A stretch of 64,000 bases of DNA from Candidatus Bipolaricaulota bacterium (lineage in GTDB: Bacteria; Bipolaricaulota; Bipolaricaulia; UBA7950; UBA9294): NCBI GenBank assembly GCA_028278555.1, contig JANQEA010000083.1, positions 1 to 64,000 of the forward strand, written 5' to 3'. How positions within the stretch are numbered: position 1 is the stretch's first letter; every line of letters starts with the position of its first letter. Of this stretch, positions 18,790-27,541 are shown piece after piece. Made by a program: the position numbers and the translations under genes. Below the pieces are notes generated by a model. The model was not told the DNA's origin. It did not search any database and saw only the letters and a list, made by a program, of their open reading frames with translations.

Positions 18790-18871
18790 CACATCAACCT
18801 CCTTGATTGGTCACCGGATCCGCTGAAGGGGGAGCACGACCTACTACGCTGGCGGTGCGGTGCGTCCTACA

Positions 18872-19429
18872 CTATGGGCAGGCCGAACAGCTGCTGCTGC
18901 CCCAACCCCACCAGAAGAGTCGTGGGAAGGACAAGCAGCCGGTCTGGCACGTGCTGACGAAGACGAGCGTCGTTCGGCAAGCGCAGCTGGTGATTGTCGA
19001 AACACCCTCACAGACACAGGTCGAGCACGGGTTGCACCATCCGCAGTTGTTGCACGGATCGTAGAGCGAGAAGCAGCGAGAGAGCGTTCCCACCGACGTG
19101 TCGACGTACAACTTGTACTGGCCTGCGACAACCGCGATACCGCTCGCGTCAACCTGAGCCCAAGCCCCTTGCCAGACGGCGGATGAGACAGGAGCATCGT
19201 GCACGACGGAGTAGATGACCTGCTCCGCGCTGTTCACGATTCGCCAGCCGAGAACGAGAGTCTCCTCGCATGTGCAGCATCCCCAGAACCATGTGGTCGA
19301 ATCCTCAATGCGGAACTGGATGTTCTCCCCGAGCTTGAAGCGCGTGGAGCTTGCCGGCAACGCGACGAATGACGCGAGGACCATCACCAAGAGGAGCACT
19401 CCACCGATCGAGATCCATCTTCCCTTCAC
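18872..19429 (-). CDS. Secreted cysteine-rich protein
   Basis: A 185-residue protein from GTG 19429, which has GGAGG 8 nt upstream. An N-terminal signal or anchor helix (WISIGGVLLLVMVLASFVAL) precedes a ~90-residue part that looks beta-rich (RIVNSAEQVIYSVVHDAPV, GIAVVAGQYKLYVDTSVG). The C-terminal third is packed with Cys (DPCNNCGWCNPCSTCVCEG, SCACRT, CQTGC, CSACP); 16 Cys in all. It lies 82 nt upstream of the Ala-rich giant on the same strand with no terminator between, so they are probably made together. Disulphide cross-linking outside the cell is an inference. No family recognised. Confidence 0.7.
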   Translation of the reverse strand: MKGRWISIGGVLLLVMVLASFVALPASSTRFKLGENIQFRIEDSTTWFWGCCTCEETLVLGWRIVNSAEQVIYSVVHDAPVSSAVWQGAWAQVDASGIAVVAGQYKLYVDTSVGTLSRCFSLYDPCNNCGWCNPCSTCVCEGVSTITSCACRTTLVFVSTCQTGCLSFPRLFWWGWGSSSCSACP

Positions 19430-19455
19430 AGCTATCACCTCCGAACCAGTTGACC

Positions 19456-19480
19456 ACTATACACCAAACGTGATCGCTCG
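19456..19480 (-). promoter_or_regulatory. Candidate promoter of the Cys-rich / Ala-rich gene pair
   Basis: A TATAGT -10 box (19461-19456, minus strand) lies about 26 nt before the GTG start, giving a start site near 19449 and a leader carrying GGAGG. The -35 region is poor (GAAACG at 17 bp). Confidence 0.4.
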
Positions 19481-19508
19481 TTTCATCCTTCTTCGAGAGG
19501 CTTCGGCC

Positions 19509-19537
19509 TTGCATCGGCGGCGTTTCTGGATGTAATC
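19509..19537 (+). promoter_or_regulatory. Candidate promoter of the RHH gene
   Basis: TTGCAT (19509-19514) and GTAATC (19532-19537) are spaced by 17 bp, about 30 nt before the ATG of the small RHH protein. Confidence 0.35.
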
Positions 19538-19566
19538 TGCAAGCAACACCCTGGGAGGTGAGAACG

Positions 19567-19740
19567 ATGGCGGGGAAGGGAATCATGGACAAACTGTCCA
19601 TCTACATCCCACAGAGGAAGATGGAGGAGAAGCCGGTCGAACGGCTGATGAAGCTGGGGGAGAAGCGTGATCGTTCGGTGAATTACCTCGTGGTCGAGGC
19701 CATCATTCAGTTCTTGGATCGCGAGGAGAATCGAAGCTAG
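19567..19740 (+). CDS. Ribbon-helix-helix (CopG/Arc-type) protein, copy 1
   Basis: A 57-residue protein from ATG 19567, with GGGAGG 8 nt upstream. The sequence DKLSIYIPQRKMEEKPVERL gives the DNA-contacting beta strand and helix 1, then KLGEKRDRSVNYLVVEAIIQFLDRE forms helix 2, typical of RHH repressors and antitoxins. A second copy at 35192-35365 is nearly identical over residues 8-57, and a decayed third copy lies at 30204-30406. No toxin gene is adjacent; the next gene is a cation ATPase 150 nt away. Autoregulation is likely for the family but no operator is proven here. Confidence 0.85.
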   Translation: MAGKGIMDKLSIYIPQRKMEEKPVERLMKLGEKRDRSVNYLVVEAIIQFLDREENRS

Positions 19741-19784
19741 GTCCGTGACGACCCCAGAGCGAGTCACGACGAATGAAGCTCGCC

Positions 19785-19820
19785 AAGCGTCCTTTCGCTG
19801 AGTTGAGCGGAAGGACGCTT
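19785..19820. terminator. Strong inverted repeat after the RHH gene
   Basis: 15-bp arms (AAGCGTCCTTTCGCT / AGCGGAAGGACGCTT) with one G-U pair and a 6-nt loop. There is no U-tract, so it may be a terminator of unusual form or a structured RNA end. Confidence 0.4.
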
Positions 19821-19889
19821 GCACTTGTGGTTGGCGTAGTTTGCCGCAGCCTTGGATGAGGAGCTGCATCCCACTACGACGGGAGGACC

Positions 19890-22691
19890 ATGGCTGAGCA
19901 TTCAGTTGTCGACGCATCCGAGTTTGTCCCCCATGCCGCACCCGTCGATGCGATCGCCGATCGACTGGCAGTCGAGCCGAATCGCGGCCTGACGGCGTCT
20001 CAGGCGGCGGATCGCCTCCGTTCTTCCGGATTCAACGAGCTTCCGCAAGAACCGCGAACCCCGTTCTGGAAGCGGATGCTCTCTCAGCTGCGCGGGGCAA
20101 TCGTCTTGATCCTTCTCGCCGCAGTCGCCCTCTCGATCGCTCTCGGCGATTGGGTCGAAGCCGCGGTCATCCTCGCGATCGTTCTCCTCAACGCCGTGGT
20201 CGGTGCGTTTCAGGAGGCTCGAGCCGAGCGGGCACTCGAATCGCTGCGGGAGTTGTCCGCGCCGGACGCGCGTGTCGTGCGTGATGGGCGACAGCTCGCC
20301 GTCGCTGCGCGGGAGATCGTCCCGGGTGACATCGTGTTGCTCGATGCCGGAGCGATCGTCCCCGCCGACGTACGACTGATCGAGTCGACCCACCTGCGGG
20401 TCGATGAATCCTCGCTGACCGGGGAATCGGTCCCGAGCAGGAAGCGAGCGGACATCGTTCTGGACGCGGGTGCGCCGATCGGCGATCGATTGAACTGTGC
20501 GTACGCCGGAACGATCGTGACCTACGGTCGTGGGATCGGCATCGTCACGGCGACCGGGATCGACACACAGCTCGGAGAAATCGCGGCCGAGATTGCCGAG
20601 ACGGCCGATGAGCCGACGCCCCTCCAGCGGAGACTGGATGCGTTCGGCAGGACCATGGGCGTAGCAGTCCTTGGCGTCTGCGCGCTCGTCTTCGTGATCG
20701 GGATCCTCCGGAGCACGGATGCGGCCCTCCTCTTCCGCGGGGAGTTCGCGGCGTACTTCGCCCATGCTCGCATGGCGATCAGCGGTCTGTTCGTCGTTGC
20801 GGTCAGTCTCGCTGTCGCCGCAGTCCCGGAGGGTCTTCCTGCCGTGGTCACCATGAGCCTCGCGCTCGGAACCCGAGACATGCTCCAGCGCAACGCGTTG
20901 GTCCGACGCCTCCCGTCCGTGGAGACGCTCGGATCGACGACGGTCATCTGCACGGACAAGACCGGAACCCTGACGCAGAATCGGATGACCGCCGCGATGG
21001 TCTGGACGACCGGGGGTGAGTACGGGTTCTCGCGGTCGGAAGCTGAGCAGAAGGCTGCGGTCACACAGGATGGGAGCCCGATCGATCCGTCGGAGCATGC
21101 CGTCCTCCGCTTCGCGCTCCTCGCGGGACTCCTCTGCAACGATGCCGAACTGGACGCAAACGAGGAACCCGGATTCCTCGGCGATCCGACGGAAGGAGCC
21201 CTCCTTCTGGCGGCGGCTGCTGCGGGGCTCGATCCGAAGGCGGAGTACCCGGCGCGAGTCGCCGAGATCCCGTTCGACTCCGATCGGAAGCGGATGACGA
21301 CGATCCACCGAGCGTCCGAGCGGTTCCCGGACCCCGGCTCCGATTCTCCTTGCGTCGCGTTCATCAAGGGCTCCCCCGATGGTGTTCTCGCGCTCTGCTC
21401 TCGGTTCGAGTCGGACGAAGGCCCGGTCGATTTCCCCGAGTCGGCCCGGGAAGAGATCCTCGACGCGAATCGGACACTCGGAGGACAGGGCCTCCGAGTG
21501 CTTGCGGTCGCCTACCGCCGGATCGGCGACATTGAAGGCGAACCGGCGGCGGACGACATCGAAGCCGACTTGACGTTCCTCGGGCTGATCGGACTGCACG
21601 ATCCTCCGCGACCCGAGGTCGCCGACGCCGTGGAGACCGCGCGCCGTGCCGGGCTGAGGAGCGTGATGATCACCGGGGATCACGCGACGACCGCGAGGGC
21701 GATCGCCGAGGAGATCGGCATTCTGCGCCCGGAGCGACGCGTGGTGATCGGAGCCGAGCTCGATCGGCTGGAGGATGAAGAGCTTTGCCACACGGTGGAA
21801 GAGGCAGACGTCTTCGCGCGCGTCTCGCCGCATCACAAGGTCCGGATCGTCGAGGCACTGAAGGCGAACGGCGAGATCGTCGCGATGACCGGAGACGGGG
21901 TGAACGACGCGCCCGCGCTGAAGCGGGCCGATGTCGGGATTGCGATGGGGATCACCGGAACCGATGTCGCCAAGGGGACCGCGGACATCGTGCTCACCGA
22001 CGACAACTACGCGACGATCGTTGCCGCGGTCGAGAAGGGTCGCGTGATCTATGCCAACATTCGGAAGACGGTCTTCTATCTCCTCTCGTGCAACTTCGCC
22101 GAGATCGCCATTCTGTTCATCGCGACGCTCCTCGGGTGGCCGGCGCCGCTGGCGGCGATCCAGCTCCTCTGGCTGAATCTCGTGACCGATGGCGCGCCGG
22201 CTCTCGCCTTGGCGATGGAGAAGGGGGAGGCCGGGATCATGGATCGCCCGCCAAGGGGCGTCAGTGAGCGGATCGTCAGCGCGAAGATGGCGCGGCGGAT
22301 CCTGTTTCATTCCGGGGCGCTCACCGCGGCTGTCCTGGCCGCCTTCGGGATCGCGCTCCGCGGCGGCCGCCCGGCAATCGCTGCGACCGTTGCCTTCGCG
22401 ACGCTGGCGATCGCCGAACTCCTCCGTGCGTATACCGCGCGTTCGGAACGCCTTCCGTTGATTCGGATCGGTCTCTTCTCCAATCGCTGGATGCAGACGG
22501 CTGTCCTCGCCTCCTTCGGACTGATCCTGGCCGTTCTGTACATCCCGTTCCTTCGCCCGCTGTTCGACGCCAGTCGGCTCGGCGCCGCGGAGTGGGGGCT
22601 CATCCTGGCGTTCGGGCTCGGACCGGCGATCCTGATCGAGCTGCGGAAGGGGCTGCGCCATCGTCTGGTCGAGTGGAAAGGGAGTGGCTGA
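19890..22691 (+). CDS. Cation-transporting P-type ATPase, calcium-type (P2)
   Basis: A 933-residue membrane pump. The N-terminal cation-ATPase domain is followed by the actuator motif LTGES, membrane segments with PEGLP (the ion-binding M4 motif of Ca2+ and related pumps), the phosphorylated Asp in DKTGTLTQNRM (Asp 356), the nucleotide-binding domain and the hinge MTGDGVNDAPALKRADVGIAMG. The C-terminal block has the additional membrane helices of P2 pumps. PEGLP without CPC excludes heavy-metal pumps. Ca2+ export is the best guess; Mg2+ or Na+ are possible. ATG 19890 follows GGGAGGACC. The stop overlaps the amidase start by 1 nt. Confidence 0.9.
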   Translation: MAEHSVVDASEFVPHAAPVDAIADRLAVEPNRGLTASQAADRLRSSGFNELPQEPRTPFWKRMLSQLRGAIVLILLAAVALSIALGDWVEAAVILAIVLLNAVVGAFQEARAERALESLRELSAPDARVVRDGRQLAVAAREIVPGDIVLLDAGAIVPADVRLIESTHLRVDESSLTGESVPSRKRADIVLDAGAPIGDRLNCAYAGTIVTYGRGIGIVTATGIDTQLGEIAAEIAETADEPTPLQRRLDAFGRTMGVAVLGVCALVFVIGILRSTDAALLFRGEFAAYFAHARMAISGLFVVAVSLAVAAVPEGLPAVVTMSLALGTRDMLQRNALVRRLPSVETLGSTTVICTDKTGTLTQNRMTAAMVWTTGGEYGFSRSEAEQKAAVTQDGSPIDPSEHAVLRFALLAGLLCNDAELDANEEPGFLGDPTEGALLLAAAAAGLDPKAEYPARVAEIPFDSDRKRMTTIHRASERFPDPGSDSPCVAFIKGSPDGVLALCSRFESDEGPVDFPESAREEILDANRTLGGQGLRVLAVAYRRIGDIEGEPAADDIEADLTFLGLIGLHDPPRPEVADAVETARRAGLRSVMITGDHATTARAIAEEIGILRPERRVVIGAELDRLEDEELCHTVEEADVFARVSPHHKVRIVEALKANGEIVAMTGDGVNDAPALKRADVGIAMGITGTDVAKGTADIVLTDDNYATIVAAVEKGRVIYANIRKTVFYLLSCNFAEIAILFIATLLGWPAPLAAIQLLWLNLVTDGAPALALAMEKGEAGIMDRPPRGVSERIVSAKMARRILFHSGALTAAVLAAFGIALRGGRPAIAATVAFATLAIAELLRAYTARSERLPLIRIGLFSNRWMQTAVLASFGLILAVLYIPFLRPLFDASRLGAAEWGLILAFGLGPAILIELRKGLRHRLVEWKGSG

Positions 22692-24178
22692 TGAATCGTG
22701 AGATGGGGATTCGCGAACTCGGGCGGAGGATGGACGCCGGCGAGATCACGGCGGAGCAAGTCGTCGTCGACTCTCTCGAACGGATCGAGGCGATCGACCG
22801 GAACGGTCCTCGGCTGCGGTCGATCCTCGAGCTGAATCCGGACGCGCTGGCGATCGCCGAGCGGCTCGATCGGGAACGGTCGGAGCGCGGCCCACGCGGT
22901 CGACTCCACGGGATCCCTGCTGTCCTGAAGGGGAACATCGACACGGCCGACCGGATGACGACGACCGCCGGCTCGCTCGCGTTGGCCGGGTCGATCCCTG
23001 CAGAAGACGCGTCCATCGTCGCCAAGCTCCGGGCAGCCGGCGCCGTCATCCTCGGGAAGGCCAACCTGAGCGAGTGGGCGAACTTCCGAGGGAAGCGCTC
23101 CCTCAGCGGATGGAGCAGCCAAGGCGGGCAGACGCGGAACCCGAACGATCCGAAACGAACCCCGTGCGGCTCGAGCTCCGGTTCGGCGGCCGCTGTCGCC
23201 GCCGATCTGTGCACCGTCTCCATCGGGACCGAGACCGATGGCTCGATCGTCTGTCCGGCGCAGACCTGCGGGGTCGTCGGGATCAAACCGACGCTCGGGC
23301 TGCTCAGCCGTGCGGGGATCATCCCGATCGCGCACAGCCAGGACACCGCCGGTCCGATGGGCCGTACGGTCGAAGACGCGGCGATCCTCCTCGCCGCCCT
23401 GGCCGGGACGGATCCGCGTGATTCGGCGACCCGTGAGATTCCCGATGGATACGATATCGACTACGCTCGTTCTTTCGACGCCGACGGGCTCCACGGCGCG
23501 CGGATCGGCGTCGCGAGGACGTTCCTCGGCGCCTACCCGAAGGTCGACCGATTGATGAGCGAGTGCCTCGATCTCCTGAGGGATCTCGGAGCGGGCCTCG
23601 TCGATCCGGCGGACGTCGAGACCAGCGGGACGTGGCGCGATGCGGAGCTGGAGGTTCTTCTCTACGAGTTCAAGCACGGTCTGAACGCGTACCTGGCCTC
23701 GCTCGGGCCGGACGCTCCGGTTCGATCCCTTGAGGACGTCATCGCGTTCAACGCGGCGCACGCCGACCGGGTGATGCCTCATTTCGGCCAGGAGCTGATG
23801 GAGATGGCTCTGGCCAAGGGGACGCTCGGCGATCCGACCTACATCGAGGCGCTCGACACGTGTCGGCGTCTTGCGCGGACCGAAGGGATCGATGCGACGA
23901 TGGAGAAGCACAACCTCGATGCGATCGTCGCTCCGACCGGAGGCCCGGCTTGGCTGATCGACGAGGTGTTCGGGGACTACGGACACAGCAGCTGCTCGTC
24001 TCCGGCCGCCGTCGCCGGCTATTCGCACATCACCGTGCCGGCAGGGCAGATTGCCGGTCTTCCGGTCGGCCTCTCGTTCTTCGGCGGACCATGGGAAGAG
24101 GCGAAGCTGATCCGCTACGCCCACGCGTTCGAGACGGCGGCGAAGGCCCGCCGGCCGCCCGAAATCCCCACTGAGTAA
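22691..24178 (+). CDS. Amidase (amidase-signature family)
   Basis: A 495-residue hydrolase from ATG 22691 (AGGGAG upstream). The catalytic triad region is visible: Lys in AVLKGNIDTADRMTTTAG, the Ser-rich signature TPCGSSSGSAAAVAADL, and the nucleophile region GTETDGSIVCPAQTCGVVGIKPTLG. The C-terminal part VPAGQIAGLPVGLSFFGGPWEEAKLI is also typical. Unlike GatA, there is no gatB or gatC nearby, and the Glu-tRNA-type context is absent, so it is more likely a general amide or peptide-amide hydrolase. It is coupled to the P-type ATPase by a 1-nt overlap. Confidence 0.9.
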   Translation: MNREMGIRELGRRMDAGEITAEQVVVDSLERIEAIDRNGPRLRSILELNPDALAIAERLDRERSERGPRGRLHGIPAVLKGNIDTADRMTTTAGSLALAGSIPAEDASIVAKLRAAGAVILGKANLSEWANFRGKRSLSGWSSQGGQTRNPNDPKRTPCGSSSGSAAAVAADLCTVSIGTETDGSIVCPAQTCGVVGIKPTLGLLSRAGIIPIAHSQDTAGPMGRTVEDAAILLAALAGTDPRDSATREIPDGYDIDYARSFDADGLHGARIGVARTFLGAYPKVDRLMSECLDLLRDLGAGLVDPADVETSGTWRDAELEVLLYEFKHGLNAYLASLGPDAPVRSLEDVIAFNAAHADRVMPHFGQELMEMALAKGTLGDPTYIEALDTCRRLARTEGIDATMEKHNLDAIVAPTGGPAWLIDEVFGDYGHSSCSSPAAVAGYSHITVPAGQIAGLPVGLSFFGGPWEEAKLIRYAHAFETAAKARRPPEIPTE

Positions 24179-24306
24179 GTGTACCGCCGTCCCATTCGGC
24201 CTCGACAAACGTTTCCCGTTCTGACCACCGAGGTACGCTGTGTCAGGTTGCCATCCGCGTACCGTAGTCCTGAACACGATTCGATGGGAATGAGGTGAGT
24301 CAACGC

Positions 24307-24780
24307 ATGAAGACGACGCGAATCCTCTTCATCGTCGCTGCGGTGGTCATTTCGTCCGTGACGGTCGCGGTGGCCTCGGGGGTGGAAATCGGTTTCGGGA
24401 CAGAACCTTCCGTATCGTTCGCGGTCACGTGGGACGTGTCTCCCAGCTTCACGATTGCGCTGTCCCTCGGTGCGGTCTTCGACCAAGGAACGCAGACGGG
24501 CTCGTTTACGGTGCAGAGCGCATCCTACACGATCGGGCTGGAGGCACGCTACGTGGTCGTGCTCGCAACGCCGCTCGTCCGGCCGTATCTCGGATTCGGT
24601 GCGTACCTGCAGATGGGGGACGCCGGCACGTCGATGCTGATGGCGTCGACCATCGGGGTGCGGGTCCGCATGCTTCCGGGGATCTACCTGTTCAGCGAGG
24701 GAACCGCGATCGTGCCGATTCTCGATCCAACGGCATGGTCCTGGCGGCTGAAGCTCGGGGTGGGATTTAGGTTCTTCTAG
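24307..24780 (+). CDS. Small outer-membrane barrel-like protein
   Basis: A 157-residue protein from ATG 24307, with GAGGTGAG 7 nt upstream. A signal peptide (MKTTRILFIVAAVVISSVTVAVA) precedes short alternating strands (FTIALSLGAVFDQG, YTIGLEARYVVVLA, RPYLGFGAYLQM) and a final RLKLGVGFRFF with the C-terminal Phe of outer-membrane barrels. About eight strands would fit. It is followed by a strong terminator. No specific family is recognised. Confidence 0.7.
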   Translation: MKTTRILFIVAAVVISSVTVAVASGVEIGFGTEPSVSFAVTWDVSPSFTIALSLGAVFDQGTQTGSFTVQSASYTIGLEARYVVVLATPLVRPYLGFGAYLQMGDAGTSMLMASTIGVRVRMLPGIYLFSEGTAIVPILDPTAWSWRLKLGVGFRFF

Positions 24781-24831
24781 GACGGGCGAGAGACGGGCGA
24801 GTGGTCACAGATCTGGAGGTAGAACTAGACG

Positions 24832-24860
24832 CGGGAGGGGCTTGACCCCTCCCGTTTCCT
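24832..24860 (+). terminator. Rho-independent terminator
   Basis: A 9-bp perfect stem (CGGGAGGGG / CCCCTCCCG), 5-nt loop, then TTTCCTAAT. It ends the small barrel gene just before the first direct repeat. Confidence 0.8.
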
Positions 24861-24869
24861 AATGCCCGG

Positions 24870-25005
24870 CAGGCTACTGAACCTTGGCTGTTCGGGTCGC
24901 TTGGACGTTCCCGAACAGCACGTCAGTTTCGCTTTGCGAAACTCGGCAGGTTCATCCTGGGGCGTACAGAAGAGGCGGGCCCCAAGGGGCCCGCCTCTTC
25001 TGTAC
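24870..25005. repeat. Structured direct repeat, copy A
   Basis: 136 bp with three successive hairpins: CTGTTCGGG / CCCGAACAG (9 bp), AGTTTCGC / GCGAAACT (8 bp, 3-nt loop), and at 24964-25005 a perfect 20-bp palindromic stem with an AA loop. The 40-bp joint GGCAGGTTCATCCTGGGGC region between hairpins 2 and 3 is identical to copy B. No U-tract follows the last stem. Confidence 0.85.
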
Positions 25006-25203
25006 ACCTTGCTGGACGGGTTCTGAACTCAGATGCAAGGGCTCTAGGCTTCGGTAAGCCGCCCATCTCTAGGTTCTGGGCTCCTCCAGCTTCCCTTGTC
25101 CTACATTCCTCTTGAGGAAGCGACTTCTCGTCAGCTTCGGTACCGAAATTGAGCCAAGCCATTGCACTATGGTGGACCTGGCCCATACGCTCACTGGAAG
25201 CAG

Positions 25204-27144
25204 CTAGTCAGCTGCTTGAGCAACACGCCAAAGCTTCACTGTAGCGTCAGCGCCTGCTGATGCAAGTAGAGTCCCATCTGGGGAGAAGGCAGCCGCTAGA
25301 ACACTATCTCCGTGCACAAACATGTCGATCTGAACGCAATCCCGAACACGAATGATGTACACATGACCGCGCTTGGAGCATAGCGCAAGAAGCTCCAGAT
25401 CCTTGCTGAAGCACGCTGAAGTGTAGGTGCTGCTGCTATACGGGGTGTCCAAGCTTGTTCTGGAAACCGCCTTCTCGGACGAGATGTCCCAGACGATGAC
25501 GTCATTGGCGTCTGCTGAGAGCACCGATGCTCCGTCGGCAGAGAATGCGACAGCGCGAACATCGTCCTCATGCCCCTGCAGGGTCTTCACCCAGCCTGTC
25601 TCGATGAAGTAAATCTTGATCTCTCCGCGCGCAGTTCCTACGGCCAGGAATCGTCCATCTACGGAGAACCCAAGAGAGCGGACAGAGCTGTCGATGCCTT
25701 CGAAGACCCTGACTACATCACCTGACGCAACATCCCAAACGAAGACTTCGTGCTTGCTTCCCCCGCCCCCGGTACCGGCGGCAATCAGTTGGCCACGAGG
25801 GCCAAACTCAATCACCCTAATGCCTTCGTCAATTGCGATGGATTGATGGAACTCTCGCTTCGCGATGTCCATTATTGCCAGCACTTCACTACCTGAGCCG
25901 TATGTGGCAAGGAAGTGTCCGGTCGGATCAAACGCTACATCCCTCACGGTTCTTGGGTGATTGATCGACAGAATCTCTCTGCCCGTGGCAACCTCCCATA
26001 CAAGGGCTAGGGAGTTCTCAGGGTAGCTGATTCCGTCCCCAGACGCAGTTGCCAGCAAAGTTCCATCATGATTGAAAGCTACAGCCCCAACAGGATCGGT
26101 GTGCCCAAGCCTCAACTGGTCCAGGTGGGTGTACTCTGCTGGCGACAACGAGGCCATACCGGCGAACAAGTCCCTCTCAATCCACGCCAGATGCAAGCCA
26201 TCACTTGCGAACGCTACGGTAACTACTCTTGAGAAGTCTTCTCTCTCAGCCTCGAGTACCTTAGTGCCACTGAGAACATCCCAGACAACGACGGACTTCC
26301 CAACGGAGCCTCGAAAGCTATGCCACTCCCACACGCCCGCGGCAATAGATCGTCCATCTGGGCCGAACGCGACAGATGATACGGCCCCGGCGTGCTCACC
26401 AAACTCGCGAATCTCCCACCCGCTGGAGACATCCCAGAGCTTCACAGTGCCATCGTTCCAGCCTGCCGATGCAAGCGAGTTGCCATCTGGACTGAAGGCG
26501 AGCGACTTCACAGTCGAGGAGTGTGCGTTGATACTTCTGAGTTCAGCTGAGTCGTTGGTGTTCCAGAGGCGCAGCACGCCATCTGTAGAACCCGATGCGA
26601 TAACCGAGGAATCAGCGCTCACGGCTAAGGATAGCACTTCGTCCATATGGGCCTGCCAGTGCGAGATCCTCGTTCCTGTTCTCAGATCCCAGACGCTCAG
26701 GTACCCAGTCTGGTCGCCGCAGACGAGCAGGAGGCTATCCAAGCTGAACTGCAGCACGGAGACCGGAGATTCATGATGGATTGGCTCAAGAGCCTCCTCG
26801 CCTGTTGAAGTGTCCCACAATCTGACAGTTGCGTCTGCCGAAGCGGTGGCGAGCAGCTCGCCATCGAGTGAGAACGCCATCGACGTAATCTGACTCGTGT
26901 GAGATTCTAGAGTGAAGAGCGTGGCCCAGTCCTCTGTGCTCACCAGGAACACGACACTCCTCTCGGAGAGGGCGAGATAGCCAAGATCTGGAGAGAAGCT
27001 GGAGACTGTCGACTCGAGCAGTCCGAGGGTGGTCACCGGAAGGTCTGCCGGCTCCGCAACCCCTAAGAGTCCAGCCAACGCCACTCCCAGGACTACTGCC
27101 ACGATGCATCGGATGATCCGGCCTTCCCTTCCACGTGCTTTCAT
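25204..27144 (-). CDS. Secreted WD40-repeat protein
   Basis: A 646-residue protein from ATG 27144 (GGAGGGAGAGAGC upstream). A signal peptide (IIRCIVAVVLGVALAGLLGVAEPA) precedes about 12-14 WD40 blades, recognisable by repeats such as MAFSLDGELLATASADATVRLWD, LAFSPDGNSLASAG..VKLWD and, at the end, AAFSPDGTLLASAGADATVKLW. This would make one or two seven-bladed propellers, which serve as binding scaffolds. No enzymatic domain is seen. Codon use is less GC-rich than the chromosome around it. It sits alone on the minus strand within the repeat-bounded island. Confidence 0.85.
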   Translation of the reverse strand: MKARGREGRIIRCIVAVVLGVALAGLLGVAEPADLPVTTLGLLESTVSSFSPDLGYLALSERSVVFLVSTEDWATLFTLESHTSQITSMAFSLDGELLATASADATVRLWDTSTGEEALEPIHHESPVSVLQFSLDSLLLVCGDQTGYLSVWDLRTGTRISHWQAHMDEVLSLAVSADSSVIASGSTDGVLRLWNTNDSAELRSINAHSSTVKSLAFSPDGNSLASAGWNDGTVKLWDVSSGWEIREFGEHAGAVSSVAFGPDGRSIAAGVWEWHSFRGSVGKSVVVWDVLSGTKVLEAEREDFSRVVTVAFASDGLHLAWIERDLFAGMASLSPAEYTHLDQLRLGHTDPVGAVAFNHDGTLLATASGDGISYPENSLALVWEVATGREILSINHPRTVRDVAFDPTGHFLATYGSGSEVLAIMDIAKREFHQSIAIDEGIRVIEFGPRGQLIAAGTGGGGSKHEVFVWDVASGDVVRVFEGIDSSVRSLGFSVDGRFLAVGTARGEIKIYFIETGWVKTLQGHEDDVRAVAFSADGASVLSADANDVIVWDISSEKAVSRTSLDTPYSSSTYTSACFSKDLELLALCSKRGHVYIIRVRDCVQIDMFVHGDSVLAAAFSPDGTLLASAGADATVKLWRVAQAAD

Positions 27145-27541
27145 GAATTGCTCTCTCCCTCCTGCAGCTGGGCTGCGCCTTTCGAATGCCGAGACCTACT
27201 GCTGCTCCACTCAGACGACAACACGATGGAGTATACCACGTGATATGTGGCTCAAGAACTCTGCCTGTGCACATCCGACATGGCCAGCGAGAGTGTCGAT
27301 ACACAGCTTCTTCCTAGCGCTCCTCTGAACAGTCCGTCGGCGATCTCTGCAGCCTGATCCTCTTTGCGCGCCCAGCGGCATTTGAGTGGAGCCAAGGATC
27401 TCCACGCAAGTCATGCTAGTGCCTTGGATTCGATCTCTTGTGCCAGAAGTCACGGCGAGTTCAAACCCGTCCCATCAAGTCTATCCGCAACACCCTATGA
27501 ACACGGCAGTCTGGAATCGGGCGCACCTTGCTGGAGGGGTC
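27145..27541. other. Intergenic region of 397 bp
   Basis: Apart from the candidate WD40 promoter near 27230-27258 I see no gene, RNA or convincing hairpin here. The short open frames on both strands lack Shine-Dalgarno sequences and resemble nothing known. Confidence 0.5.
27230..27258 (-). promoter_or_regulatory. Candidate promoter of the WD40 gene
   Basis: An extended -10, TGGTATACT, on the minus strand (TATACT at 27235-27230) has a weak -35 TTCTTG at 17 bp. The leader would be about 78 nt. Confidence 0.35.

Noticed and set aside
19902-22661. 919-codon open frame opposite the P-type ATPase
   Set aside because: It is the antisense shadow of a gene with all motifs of its family; high GC content leaves the opposite frame open.
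24923-25186. 87-codon minus-strand frame starting near the WD40 stop
   Set aside because: More than half of it is repeat copy A read through its palindrome; no Shine-Dalgarno sequence and no similarity to known proteins.
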